A program made the translations under genes and the position numbers. DNA of 64,000 nucleotides from Bin87 sp965220505 (GTDB lineage Bacteria; Chloroflexota; Dehalococcoidia; Lucifugimonadales; UBA3495): positions 496,001 to 560,000 of the forward strand of contig CBDCQE010000003.1 of the NCBI GenBank assembly GCA_965220505.1, written 5' to 3'. Below the pieces are notes generated by a model. That model made no database searches. It was not told the origin of the DNA and saw only the letters and a program-made list of their open reading frames with translations. This document shows positions 49,239-57,549 of this stretch, piece by piece (positions within the stretch are counted from its first letter, which is position 1; the number at the start of each line of letters is the position of its first letter).

Positions 49239-50417
49239 ATGTCGACGTTCATCCGGCATCCCGACGTCAAGCTGGGTCTGCTTTTGGTGGTGGCCGCGCT
49301 ACTCCTGGATATGGGAACTTCGGGCGCCTCCTGGACTTGGCATGTTTCCGACCAGCTCAACAGCGCGGCTATGGGGGTTGGCTGGCTCGCCCTCGTGGTT
49401 GGCCTGGGGGGTTTTGGTGTGGTGTTGGCAGCCATCTGGGTGGACCGCCGCCCACCCCACGGAATGATGGCGGCCGGCGCCGGCGTCCTCGCTCTCGGGC
49501 TCGTCCTGGTAACTCTTTCCCGTAACTTCGGCGTCGCTGCCGCCGGTTTCTTCCTGGTCGGAGCCGGAGGAGCCGCATTCCACTCCCTGGTCTTCTACGC
49601 CATCGTCGCGAAGGGTTACACCCGGTTCAGGGGCACGCTTATCGGCGCACTCGGCCTGGTGTTCGGGGCCAATCTGGGAGGGGGAGCAGTACGCAACTGG
49701 GATTTTGACATCCCCGTCGGATGGTTCGCGCTGGCGCTGGCGCTGACCGGAGGGATTGCGCTCTACATGCTTCTCCCCCGGTGGTTCAGGGCGGCCTACG
49801 AATCAGGGCCGACCCTACGAGAGACCATCGCCGTTCCCGGCGTCAGAGCCCGCTTCGTCTCGGCCGCCGCTGTACACCTGGTTGCGGCTATGGGATTCGC
49901 CTCAAGTTCATTGCATCTCCGGTGGGTTACGGCGGCGACCGCGTCAGCTGGCACCGCTCATAATGCCGAGTACGAAGCCTTGGCCCTGGCTGGCGGAATC
50001 GGAGCTTTGGCTTGGGGCGCAGCGTCCGATTTCCTTCCCGTAAGTTGGCTGCTCATCGCTTTGGCGGTGTTTTCTCTGCCCGCAGCAGGGTGGGTTTGGC
50101 TTTCTGATGACCCGGGCGCAGGCGGGTATCTACTATTGTTGGTACGGGGCGGCTTGATCAGTCTCCCCTGGGTACTGGTGGCGGATCTTCTGCCCAAGCG
50201 GCATTTTGGGAAACTCGCTCTGGCCATAATCCTGTTGGGCACGTTGGGTGGATCGTTGGGCTCATTCTACTTGGGTGGGGTAATGTTCGTTTGGGAAGCC
50301 GGGTCATTCATTTGGATCGCCCTCATCGAAAGCTGCATACTTGCGACGGTGGTCGCCTGGCGCCCGACTGATCGGAAGCCTGGCCGTTGGACACTCTGGC
50401 GGAGCAAGCGGGCATAG
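49239..50417 (+). CDS. MFS transporter
   Basis: About 392 residues with 11-12 hydrophobic segments. MSTFIRHPDVKLGLLLVVAA opens it; VGWLALVVGLGGFGVVLAAI with WVDRRPPHGMMAAGAGVLAL matches the first MFS loop (D-R-R-P-P-x-G), and the second half begins at VRARFVSAAAVHLVAAMGFA. Substrate unknown. The ATG at 49239 is chosen because the 44 codons upstream in frame do not look like transporter sequence; ATG 49230 is also possible. Not closely related to the MFS gene at 19197. Confidence 0.8.
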   Translation: MSTFIRHPDVKLGLLLVVAALLLDMGTSGASWTWHVSDQLNSAAMGVGWLALVVGLGGFGVVLAAIWVDRRPPHGMMAAGAGVLALGLVLVTLSRNFGVAAAGFFLVGAGGAAFHSLVFYAIVAKGYTRFRGTLIGALGLVFGANLGGGAVRNWDFDIPVGWFALALALTGGIALYMLLPRWFRAAYESGPTLRETIAVPGVRARFVSAAAVHLVAAMGFASSSLHLRWVTAATASAGTAHNAEYEALALAGGIGALAWGAASDFLPVSWLLIALAVFSLPAAGWVWLSDDPGAGGYLLLLVRGGLISLPWVLVADLLPKRHFGKLALAIILLGTLGGSLGSFYLGGVMFVWEAGSFIWIALIESCILATVVAWRPTDRKPGRWTLWRSKRA

Positions 50418-50778
50418 TGCGAAGACCGGGGCGACAGTGGGATTGGAGGCGCTGAGGCCATGGGTTGCCTTCGGGGTTGGCCTCGGGCGCTTCCAACTAC
50501 GCGTACACTCCCGCGCAAACTCGGCCGGCGGTCTGGGCTACTGTCGGAACTCGTAACCGTGTCCATTCTGTTACCATCCTTCACTGGAATACTGTGAGAA
50601 CCGGGATACTGTGAGAATTGAATATTGGCATGGGTGCGGGTCAGCGCGGTCACTGTACGATTTGCAGCCCACGTCTCGGCATTTCGACGTGCGTCCACCA
50701 GTGGCGGCCAACGACGTCGGTCCAGGGGCGCCGAAATTCGGCAGTGGCAACGAAGGCAGATGGTTGAGTTGAAGGCAG
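50418..50778. other. Gap upstream of the NspC-like gene, with a 12-bp direct repeat
   Basis: The 361-bp gap has no supported gene. ATACTGTGAGAA occurs twice, at 50589-50600 and 50606-50617, exactly 17 bp apart, about 160 bp before the NspC-like ATG. Such spacing could be an operator. GAAGGCAGATG also occurs twice near the start (around 50756 and 50772). Confidence 0.45.
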
Positions 50779-51987
50779 ATGAACGTGGCCTCAGCGTGGT
50801 CTGAACAACTTGAAGCCGTCATCTCCGGAGACGCAGGGTTGGAAACCCCGGCATTCATCTACGACGAATCCGGCATCGTCCGGCTGCTGGAGAGGGCAAC
50901 AGAAATCCGGGAACGGACCGGCTGCCGGGCGCTTTTCGCGGTAAAATCCTTCTGCTTTCGCGATGCGTTGGAGTTGATGACCCCATATCTGGACGGTTTC
51001 GCCGTCAGTTCGCTCTTCGAGGCGAAGCTGGCGCGGTCGGTCCTGGGCGACCGGGGCACGGTGCATTTCACCACTCCCGGCCTGCGGCCCCGAGATGCAG
51101 CGGAACTGGGCCTGCTTTGCGACTACGTTGCCTTCAACTCGGTCGGTCAGTGGCACGCTTATCGAGACGCCCTGCGTCCGTCGGTCCGATACGGTCTGCG
51201 AGTTAATCCTGAGCTGTCTTTCATCGGCGATGCCCGTTATGACCCGTGCCGGCCCGGATCCCGGCTGGGCGAGCCTCTGGCGACGGTTGCCGAAGTGCTA
51301 GACGAACCGGATTCCGTCTCCGGCCTGTTGCTCCACACCAACTGCGACGCCACCGACTTTGGCCAACTGGAAGCTACCGTGAATGCAATTCGCTCCACCC
51401 TGGGCCACCGGTTGGAGGACGGCCGGCTGCAGTGGGTAAACCTGGGCGGCGGGTACCTGTTCGAGGATGAATCCACGGGCGACGTCCCCGACCTTATGCC
51501 CCTGTACCGTACGATAGATTTGCTGCAACGCCGCTGCGGCCTGGAGACGATCATGGAGCCTGGCGCCGCCTTGATACGCGCGGGGTGCTATCTCGTCGCC
51601 ACGGTACTGGATGTCCAGACACGGGACGACCACCGGACGGCGATCCTGGATACTACGGTGAACCACATGCCGGAGGTGTTCGAGTATCAATACGAGCCGG
51701 ACATTTTGGGGCACCGCGACGCCGGGGGGTGGACCTGTACGCTGGCGGGATGTACCTGCCTCGCCGGGGACGTGTTTGGCGAGTACCGCTTTGACGCTCC
51801 ATTGGCGGTGGGTGACCGGGTCGTGTTTCTCAACATGGGCGCCTACACCCTGGTCAAGGCCCATATGTTCAACGGCGTCAATCTGCCGACGATTTACGCC
51901 CTCGACCCGGAGGGTAATCTGATCGCCAAACGAAGGTTCACCTACGACGATTTCGCGTCGCGATGGGGAGCATCAGCAACGTCATGA
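50779..51987 (+). CDS. Carboxynorspermidine/carboxyspermidine decarboxylase-like enzyme (NspC family)
   Basis: 402 residues of the fold-type III PLP decarboxylases, closest in pattern to NspC, the last step of the carboxyspermidine route to polyamines. The PLP lysine is K56 in LFAVKSFCF; the family motifs DGFAVSSLFEAKLARSVLG, LLLHTNCDATDF, WVNLGGGYLF and MEPGAALIRAG follow, then the second-subunit active-site CTCLAGDVFGEYRFD and LNMGAYTLVKAHMFNGVNLP. No carboxyspermidine dehydrogenase is in the window. Its stop overlaps the DUF3326 start by ATGA. Confidence 0.87.
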   Translation: MNVASAWSEQLEAVISGDAGLETPAFIYDESGIVRLLERATEIRERTGCRALFAVKSFCFRDALELMTPYLDGFAVSSLFEAKLARSVLGDRGTVHFTTPGLRPRDAAELGLLCDYVAFNSVGQWHAYRDALRPSVRYGLRVNPELSFIGDARYDPCRPGSRLGEPLATVAEVLDEPDSVSGLLLHTNCDATDFGQLEATVNAIRSTLGHRLEDGRLQWVNLGGGYLFEDESTGDVPDLMPLYRTIDLLQRRCGLETIMEPGAALIRAGCYLVATVLDVQTRDDHRTAILDTTVNHMPEVFEYQYEPDILGHRDAGGWTCTLAGCTCLAGDVFGEYRFDAPLAVGDRVVFLNMGAYTLVKAHMFNGVNLPTIYALDPEGNLIAKRRFTYDDFASRWGASATS

Positions 51988-53339
51988 CCACTGCCCAGCT
52001 GTACGAACGGGAGCTGATAGTCCCCACCGGCGGACTCAACGCCGACCTGCTCCCGCAGTTGTGCAAGGCTGTGACGGAGCAACTGCAAGCGGACGAGATT
52101 CCGATCAGGCTCGCGGTGACGGGCAGGGTAAGGATACCGAATTCCGATCAGGAAGGGCACCACTGCGAAATCGGCCTGCTCCGCGGGTTGGAGGGCCGTC
52201 GGCGACCGGCGTCCATTTTTGACCTGGACCGCCGCACCCTGGAAAACGCCCAGCAGTTCAACGCAGTCCTGCTGGTGCCCACCGGAGTGGGGGCAGAGAT
52301 CGGCGGCCACGCGGGAGACGCGATGCCGGTGGCCGCCCTGCTCGCCTCGGTATGCGACACGCTGGTGACCCATCCCAACGTGGTAAACGCATCGGACGTC
52401 ATCGAAATGCCGGCAAATTGCCTGTACGTGGAGGGCAGCGTCATTGCCCGGTTATTGCAGGGCCAATTGGGCTTGCAACGGGTCCGCAACAATCGCTTGC
52501 TGGTGGTGCTTGGCCCTCATGACGACGAGCTATTCGTCCACGCGGCCATAAACTCCATCAACGCGGCCCGGACCTCGTATGGCCTGGTCAGGCCCCAGGT
52601 TCTCCGGCTGGAACAGGGCTTACGGATGGACTCCCGGTATGCCCGGTCGGGAAGGGCGGCGGGTCGGGTGCGGGGGCTGGAACCCCTGTTTGCGGAACTG
52701 GACCGTCGGCGAAGCCAATATGACGCGGTGGCGATCACGTCTCTGATCGACGTACCGGCCGGGTACCATTTTGAATACTTTGACCGCATGGGCGATATGG
52801 TCAACCCCTGGGGCGGCGTGGAGGCGATGCTGACGCACACGGTCTCGGCCCTTTATGACGTGCCGTCGGCCCATGCGCCCATGCTGGAGAGCCGGGAGAT
52901 AGCCAACGCGGACCCCGGCGTGGTTGATCCGCGCATGGCAGCCGAGGCAGTGTCGCTGGCGATGATCCAGTGCATCCTGAAAGGGCTGCAGCGCAGTCCC
53001 CGGCTGATTACCGAGCCCGAAGCCCGTCGTCATCACAGCGTACTCAATGCTGCCGATGTATCGTGCCTGGTGATTCCCGACGGATGCGTGGGTTTGCCGA
53101 CCCTGGCCGCGCTGGAGCAGGGCATCACCACCATTGCGGTGAGGGAGAACCGCAACCTGATGAGCAACGACCTGACGGAACTCCCGTGGACCGCAGGCCA
53201 ACTGCACATTGTGGAGAATTACTGGGAAGCCGCCGGCGTGATGGCCGCACTGCGGGCGGGCGTGGACCCGGCGGCGGTGCGCCGGCCGCTGACCGGGGCT
53301 GAGATCACCGGGCCGTCAGGGAAAACCGACGGCGTCTGA
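51984..53339 (+). CDS. DUF3326 protein, translationally coupled to the NspC-like gene
   Basis: 451 residues. The DUF3326 core is clear: VLLVPTGVGAEIGGHAGDAM, VCDTLVTHPNVVNASDVIEM and NCLYVEGSVIARLLQGQLGL. The C-terminal half has LVIPDGCVGLPTLAALEQGI and VRENRNLMSNDLTELPW. The family has no established function. ATG 51984 is chosen because it overlaps the upstream stop by 4 bp (ATGA); an ATG at 51963 is also in frame. The coupling with a polyamine decarboxylase suggests a role in the same pathway, but this is inference. Confidence 0.87.
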   Translation: MTTAQLYERELIVPTGGLNADLLPQLCKAVTEQLQADEIPIRLAVTGRVRIPNSDQEGHHCEIGLLRGLEGRRRPASIFDLDRRTLENAQQFNAVLLVPTGVGAEIGGHAGDAMPVAALLASVCDTLVTHPNVVNASDVIEMPANCLYVEGSVIARLLQGQLGLQRVRNNRLLVVLGPHDDELFVHAAINSINAARTSYGLVRPQVLRLEQGLRMDSRYARSGRAAGRVRGLEPLFAELDRRRSQYDAVAITSLIDVPAGYHFEYFDRMGDMVNPWGGVEAMLTHTVSALYDVPSAHAPMLESREIANADPGVVDPRMAAEAVSLAMIQCILKGLQRSPRLITEPEARRHHSVLNAADVSCLVIPDGCVGLPTLAALEQGITTIAVRENRNLMSNDLTELPWTAGQLHIVENYWEAAGVMAALRAGVDPAAVRRPLTGAEITGPSGKTDGV

Positions 53340-53399
53340 CGGAGCAGCCAGCGGTGATGGGCCGGCCGCGAGTCTCCCGACAATGCTTCCACCGGCCCG

Positions 53400-53678
53400 T
53401 TAGCCAGGCAGCAGGCCGTCGCCGATAAAGATGTGCTCCGCTTCGTACAGCGTGAGATCGGTTTCGGGCAGGATGAGGTCCGATTCCACCAATTCGTCAA
53501 GGGGCAGCGGTTCGCCCCGGTCCCGCACCAGTTGGAACATCTCATCCAGCAGCGATTGGAATTGGGCGCCGTCCTCAGCGGCCACCGCCTCCACCATACG
53601 GTTATCGATGTCGTTGAGGTCATCGATGGCCGACCCGGGCAAGTTGAACTGTCCCTCGCCAAGTATCCGTACAATCAC
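53400..53678 (-). CDS. pspAA: PspA-associated protein, PspAA family
   Basis: 92 residues with the PspAA pattern: MIVRILGEGQFNLPGSAIDD, LNDIDNRMVEAVAAED, RDRGEPLPLDELVESDLILP and YEAEHIFIGDGLLPG. PspAA is a small partner that follows PspA in many non-proteobacterial phage-shock systems. The GTG start has TGGAG 8 nt upstream. It begins 31 bp after the PspA stop and is surely in its operon. Confidence 0.9.
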   Translation of the reverse strand: MIVRILGEGQFNLPGSAIDDLNDIDNRMVEAVAAEDGAQFQSLLDEMFQLVRDRGEPLPLDELVESDLILPETDLTLYEAEHIFIGDGLLPG

Positions 53679-53709
53679 GTTTAGCGCTCCAGTATTGCGG
53701 AAAGATCAG

Positions 53710-54432
53710 TCAGGCGCTGGCACCGCTGGGCGGAGCGGTCCCGTTGGAGTTTTTCAGCGCGGCCAATTCGGCTTCAACAGTGCTGGAAGTCGAAATCTGC
53801 GCCAGTTCCCGCTCGATGTCGTCCTGGGGGCCGGTGATGTCATCAAGCACACCTGACGCCACCAGTTCGTCGATGGCGCCGGCTTTGGCCCTCATCTGGT
53901 CAGTCTTGTTCTCGGCTCGTTGCACCGCCAGGGAAACGTCGCCCATCTCCTCGGAAATGCCGCCGAGGGCGGCGCCGATGCGGACCTGGGCCTGGGCCGC
54001 CGTATACTGAGCCTTGATGATTTCCTTCTTGTTGCGGAAGGCGTCCACCTTGGCCTGGAGTCGCTTTTCGGCCTCGGTCAACTTCTCCTGCTCCCGCTCC
54101 ATGCCGGCGATCTGCTCGTCCAGCCCCTCCAGCTCAATCAAGGCGGTCTGCTTGCGTTGCAGGGCCAGGCGGGCCAGGTCGTCGCGGTCGGCGTCCACCG
54201 CCTGGCGAGCTTGCCGATCCAACCGGGCGATGTTCTCCTGGACCCGGTCGGCCTGCTGCTGGATGCGTCGCTTGGCGGTAACCATCTCGACCACTCCGCG
54301 CTTGACGTTCTGGAGCATCTCCAGTTGTTTCTCATAGGAGTAATCCAGCGTTTCGCGCGGGTCCTCCGCGGAATCCAGCAGGCGGTTCATTTTTGATTTC
54401 ACAATGGTGGACATCCGGGAAAACATGCCCAT
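53710..54432 (-). CDS. pspA: PspA/IM30 (Vipp1-like) membrane-stress protein
   Basis: 240 residues, nearly all helix. The ESCRT-III-like family opening MFSRMSTIVKSKMNRLLDSA, EDPRETLDYSYEKQLEML, the long charged helical hairpin (VQENIARLDRQARQAVDAD) and GISEEMGDVSLAVQRAENKT are diagnostic. PspA binds stressed cytoplasmic membranes and remodels or seals them. The C-terminal tail (NSNGTAPPSGASA) is disordered. The gene heads a minus-strand pair with pspAA; a small membrane-protein gene lies just upstream on the same strand. Confidence 0.95.
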   Translation of the reverse strand: MGMFSRMSTIVKSKMNRLLDSAEDPRETLDYSYEKQLEMLQNVKRGVVEMVTAKRRIQQQADRVQENIARLDRQARQAVDADRDDLARLALQRKQTALIELEGLDEQIAGMEREQEKLTEAEKRLQAKVDAFRNKKEIIKAQYTAAQAQVRIGAALGGISEEMGDVSLAVQRAENKTDQMRAKAGAIDELVASGVLDDITGPQDDIERELAQISTSSTVEAELAALKNSNGTAPPSGASA

Positions 54433-54503
54433 GATCTCACTTTACTCCTGAAGGTATTTGAGTACGAAGTACCCCGGGCTCGGCCAGTCTATCAAACGGC
54501 AGT

Positions 54504-54680
54504 TCAATAGCCGCGTCTCGAACCGAAGAAGGCCATCCCCAACATCACCACCGCCGCAAGGATGCACAGCACGCCGGCGATGCGGAGCAGGAAATCCAAA
54601 ACGCCAAGGACCATCAAGATGCCCAGGGCCAGCAGGGCCAGTCCCAGCAAAATCCCAGCGGTTCTTCCCAAACCCCGCAT
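54504..54680 (-). CDS. Small membrane protein upstream of pspA
   Basis: 58 residues from the ATG at 54680 (GGAGG 7 nt upstream): MRGLGRTAGILLGLALLALG, then a second hydrophobic segment LRIAGVLCILAAVVMLGMAF and FGSRRGY. Two transmembrane helices and a basic tail. It lies 71 bp upstream of pspA and is probably a membrane partner of the Psp-type module. It could be a minimal PspC-like helix pair, but the similarity is not clear. The longer frame to 54764 lacks a ribosome binding site. Confidence 0.7.
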   Translation of the reverse strand: MRGLGRTAGILLGLALLALGILMVLGVLDFLLRIAGVLCILAAVVMLGMAFFGSRRGY

Positions 54681-54777
54681 CCGGCAGCCTCCATCGACGA
54701 TTGATATAAACAGAGCATAATGGGCGTCGCCGGCGGCGGTCAAGCAGCGCCAACCTCTGTGCACCGTAACCCTGGGC

Positions 54778-54783
54778 TATAAT
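54778..54783 (+). promoter_or_regulatory. Possible -10 box (TATAAT) for the DUF4178-DUF350 genes
   Basis: TATAAT lies 72 bp upstream of the DUF4178 ATG in the divergent gap. No clear -35 is seen. Confidence 0.35.
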
Positions 54784-54854
54784 GTGGCACCTGACGACCA
54801 TACGGCTGCCCGGTCTCATTCGTTCCCATTCTCCCTCCGGCCGAGGAGGCCGCC

Positions 54855-55484
54855 ATGAGCAAACAATCATCGTCGGGCCGGCTGTTCGGCCGCCTCATGG
54901 GCCGTGGAAACAACCGGCCGTCCGGTCTCGCGGATCGCCTGGCAGTTGACAACAGCATCCACGCCGCACGGGTCGGAGACGTGGTGGTAGTGCACGGTCT
55001 GGATCTGGACCTGGACGACGCATATCTGGTGGTGGAGCAGGTCCATCGGTACGCCGGCAGCGGCATCGAGTGGCGCGAGTTGGTGGCCTCCGACACCCGC
55101 CGGCAGGTCTGGCTGGAGTGGTCAGAGGACGGCGACAACCTGTTCGTCACCGCGACCACGGAACGCCGGCCCGTGGGTCTGGACGCCATCGGCTTGACCG
55201 AGGACGACCTCATCGCCATGGACGAAGCGCACTCGATCGACAATGGCGTGGTCCTCGAAGAACGGCGTTATTCTTACCGAAACAGTTTCGCGGCGTTTTA
55301 TTATCCGGGCGACCGCGCCGGCGAGGGAGAGGGCTTCTACATGTGGGAGTTCCTGGCGGACGATGGGCGGGATATGCTCGCCATCACCAAGTTCGAAGGC
55401 CTGCCTTTTGAAGCCCACTTCAGCGAAATCATCGACCCGGATAACGTGCTGCTATACCCGGGAGAGCGATCAGAGGCCCGATGA
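54855..55484 (+). CDS. DUF4178 protein
   Basis: 209 residues. A basic Ser/Gly-rich head (SKQSSSGRLFGRLMGRGNNR) is followed by the DUF4178 pattern: VGDVVVVHGLDLDLDDAYLV, VEQVHRYAGSGIEWREL, RRQVWLEWSEDGDNLFVTA and MWEFLADDGRDMLAITKFEG. DUF4178 genes recur beside PspA, DUF350 and polyamine genes, and correspond to YjfK in the enterobacterial yjf operon. GGAGG lies 5-6 nt before the ATG. The DUF350 gene follows by 28 bp. Confidence 0.85.
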   Translation: MSKQSSSGRLFGRLMGRGNNRPSGLADRLAVDNSIHAARVGDVVVVHGLDLDLDDAYLVVEQVHRYAGSGIEWRELVASDTRRQVWLEWSEDGDNLFVTATTERRPVGLDAIGLTEDDLIAMDEAHSIDNGVVLEERRYSYRNSFAAFYYPGDRAGEGEGFYMWEFLADDGRDMLAITKFEGLPFEAHFSEIIDPDNVLLYPGERSEAR

Positions 55485-55512
55485 CGATACGACTGAGTGT
55501 GGAGCGTGACAG

Positions 55513-56394
55513 GTGGACATACTGATTGACATATTGACCTACCTTCCCCGCGGGCTGGTCTACGTGGCCCTGGGGTTGGTGGTACTGACCCTGGCGAAAC
55601 TGGCCAGGGACGCCGTTACCCGCCACCGCATCGAGGAGGAGATCGTAACCAAAGGCAACCTTGCGGTAGCGCTGCGTCTGTCCGGTTATCTGGCAGGCAT
55701 CATCCTGGTATTCCTTGGCGCCTTGTACGAGCCGCTGGGCGGAGACGGCTATGTCGGGCTGGGGTTCGACCGCGCCTTCGGGTTGGAAGTACTGTGGGTT
55801 TTCCTGTACTCACTGGCCGGAATCGTCGCGTTGAACCTGATGCGTCTGGTCACCGACCGGTTGGTGTTGTACCGCTTTGAGCTGGAGCGCGAAATCATCC
55901 AGGATCAGAATGCCGGAGCGGCAGCAGCGGAATTTGGCGTGAACGTCGCTTCCGGCCTGGTCATTGCTGGAGCGATCGCTGGCGAGGGTGGCCCGCTCAA
56001 CGCCCTGGCGTTCTTCGGCCTGGGCCTGGGCGTCCTGATCCTGTTCGCCCTGTTCTACGAATGGACTACGCCCTTCAACATCCACGACGAAATTGAGCGC
56101 GACAACCCGGCGGTGGGCATCGCCCTGGGAGGCAACCTGATCGCAATTGGCCTCGTCAGCTTCAAGGCCACCTTCGGCGACTTCGTCGGTTGGCAGGCCG
56201 GAATTTTGGAGTTTGTCGTCTACTCGGTGGTGGGCTTCGTTCTGTTGTACGTCCTGCGGCTGGCGGTGGACCTCGTGTTGTTGCCCCACACCCGCGTTTC
56301 CCAGCAGGTAGCCGGGGGGCGCAACGTGGGCGTGGCCTTCGTCGAAACCGCGGTGGTGGTCAGCTCCGCCCTGATATTGCTCCTAGCCATCTGA
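55513..56394 (+). CDS. DUF350 (YjfL/UPF0719-like) membrane protein, duplicated
   Basis: 293 residues with about eight hydrophobic helices in two repeats of the DUF350 four-helix unit. Each contains the NxAVAxxLxGxLxxI-type segment: GNLAVALRLSGYLAGIILVF in the first, NPAVGIALGGNLIAIGLVSF in the second. The intervening loops carry YRFELEREIIQDQNAGAAAA and FNIHDEIERD. DUF350 proteins (YjfL) accompany PspA-like and DUF4178/DUF2491 proteins. GTG start with GGAG about 10 nt upstream. It ends converging on the SecA-like operon. Confidence 0.87.
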   Translation: MDILIDILTYLPRGLVYVALGLVVLTLAKLARDAVTRHRIEEEIVTKGNLAVALRLSGYLAGIILVFLGALYEPLGGDGYVGLGFDRAFGLEVLWVFLYSLAGIVALNLMRLVTDRLVLYRFELEREIIQDQNAGAAAAEFGVNVASGLVIAGAIAGEGGPLNALAFFGLGLGVLILFALFYEWTTPFNIHDEIERDNPAVGIALGGNLIAIGLVSFKATFGDFVGWQAGILEFVVYSVVGFVLLYVLRLAVDLVLLPHTRVSQQVAGGRNVGVAFVETAVVVSSALILLLAI

Positions 56395-56440
56395 ATGCGA
56401 CGCTGACCGTGTGGCGCAGGTAGCATCCAGATCGTCGCGT

Positions 56441-57532
56441 TCAATGCTGGGCGCCAAACGCGCCGGCAAGTTGCTGGGTCAGCAGACGACGCCGGATTTT
56501 GGACTGTGCCTGACTTTCGGCAACCGCTTCCGAACGAGCTTCAAGCAGCGAGTAGCCGTCCTCCATGATGGCCGCGAGAACCGCGTCGGGAGGTGGCGGC
56601 AGGGTGCGGTTCACCACCGGCTCCAGCAGTCGGTCAAAACACGCGGGGTCGCTGACCAACCGCTTCCATTGGTCGGCATAGGGGTCCAGGGTGCCGTCGT
56701 AGAGCCGCAGCAGGAACACGGCGCGCACAGGATCCAGGCCCTCGGCGATGATAGCTTCAACCCGCAAGTCGGCGCCGCGCCCGCTGTCGAACTCCGCCTC
56801 CTGCGTGTCCTCGTTCCAGCGAGCATCCTTGAACAGGTCGAAACTGTCGATCAGCGACTCCGTTTCCGCCAGCAGAGCGCGAATCATCTCACGGCCGGCC
56901 GGCGCCACTTCCGACCCTGCGCCATCTCCACCAGGTCGTAGACAACGGCGGCGGTACAAACCGGAGATCACGGGTCGACATGGGTCTGATTCGGAGAGGT
57001 TGGCCGGCAGCGGCGCCGCGCAGCCATGCTTGTCCACGAAGTAGAGCAGCGCGCAGGACTGCATCCAGTCCAATAGGTGGTCTCGGTTCGCCGCATACCC
57101 CTGCGCCACCGCCCAGTCTATCGGCCGATAATCGGGAAGAATCGTCAGCGTCAGTTCGGCGTCGTCCCAGGCACCGATACGGCGACACAGGCGCGGCGGT
57201 TGCAAGTGTGCGGACACCGGATCGTCGAGGTGGGCCGGCCGGCCCCAACCGCGTCCCGAGGTCAGGAACAGCCGGCAGAGTCCGGCCCGCCACTGTTCCG
57301 TCAGAGTCACCAACTCCGCGTAGCAGGCCGGCAGATCAGGATTGGCGCGCCGGTCCAACCGGGCTATGGTGTCAGTGCGGTCGTCGGCATCGGGCGGGAA
57401 GAGCCGGTCCAGCAACCGACGCAGCGTGAGGCGTCGGGCTTCGCCGGGCAGGTCAACCTGCAGGGCCGTATCCTCCGGCAACCGGTTCGTCCACACCGAT
57501 ACCGCAAGGCCGGCGCCGTCACCTCCGTCCAT
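56441..57532 (-). CDS. Hypothetical protein, last gene of the SecA-like operon
   Basis: 363 residues with no recognised domain, signal peptide or membrane segment. The first 60 residues (GLAVSVWTNRLPEDTALQVD, LPGEARRLTLRRLLDRLF) faintly resemble the start of the transglutaminase-like protein four genes upstream. The C-terminal third is helical and charged (SLLEARSEAVAESQAQSKIR). It begins 17 bp after the lipoprotein stop; a 13-bp tandem repeat (CCTATGGACGGAG) spans its start codon. Position and strand place it in the operon with the SecA-like ATPase, but no function can be given. Confidence 0.7.
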   Translation of the reverse strand: MDGGDGAGLAVSVWTNRLPEDTALQVDLPGEARRLTLRRLLDRLFPPDADDRTDTIARLDRRANPDLPACYAELVTLTEQWRAGLCRLFLTSGRGWGRPAHLDDPVSAHLQPPRLCRRIGAWDDAELTLTILPDYRPIDWAVAQGYAANRDHLLDWMQSCALLYFVDKHGCAAPLPANLSESDPCRPVISGLYRRRCLRPGGDGAGSEVAPAGREMIRALLAETESLIDSFDLFKDARWNEDTQEAEFDSGRGADLRVEAIIAEGLDPVRAVFLLRLYDGTLDPYADQWKRLVSDPACFDRLLEPVVNRTLPPPPDAVLAAIMEDGYSLLEARSEAVAESQAQSKIRRRLLTQQLAGAFGAQH

Positions 57533-57549
57533 AGGCTCCGTCCATAGGC

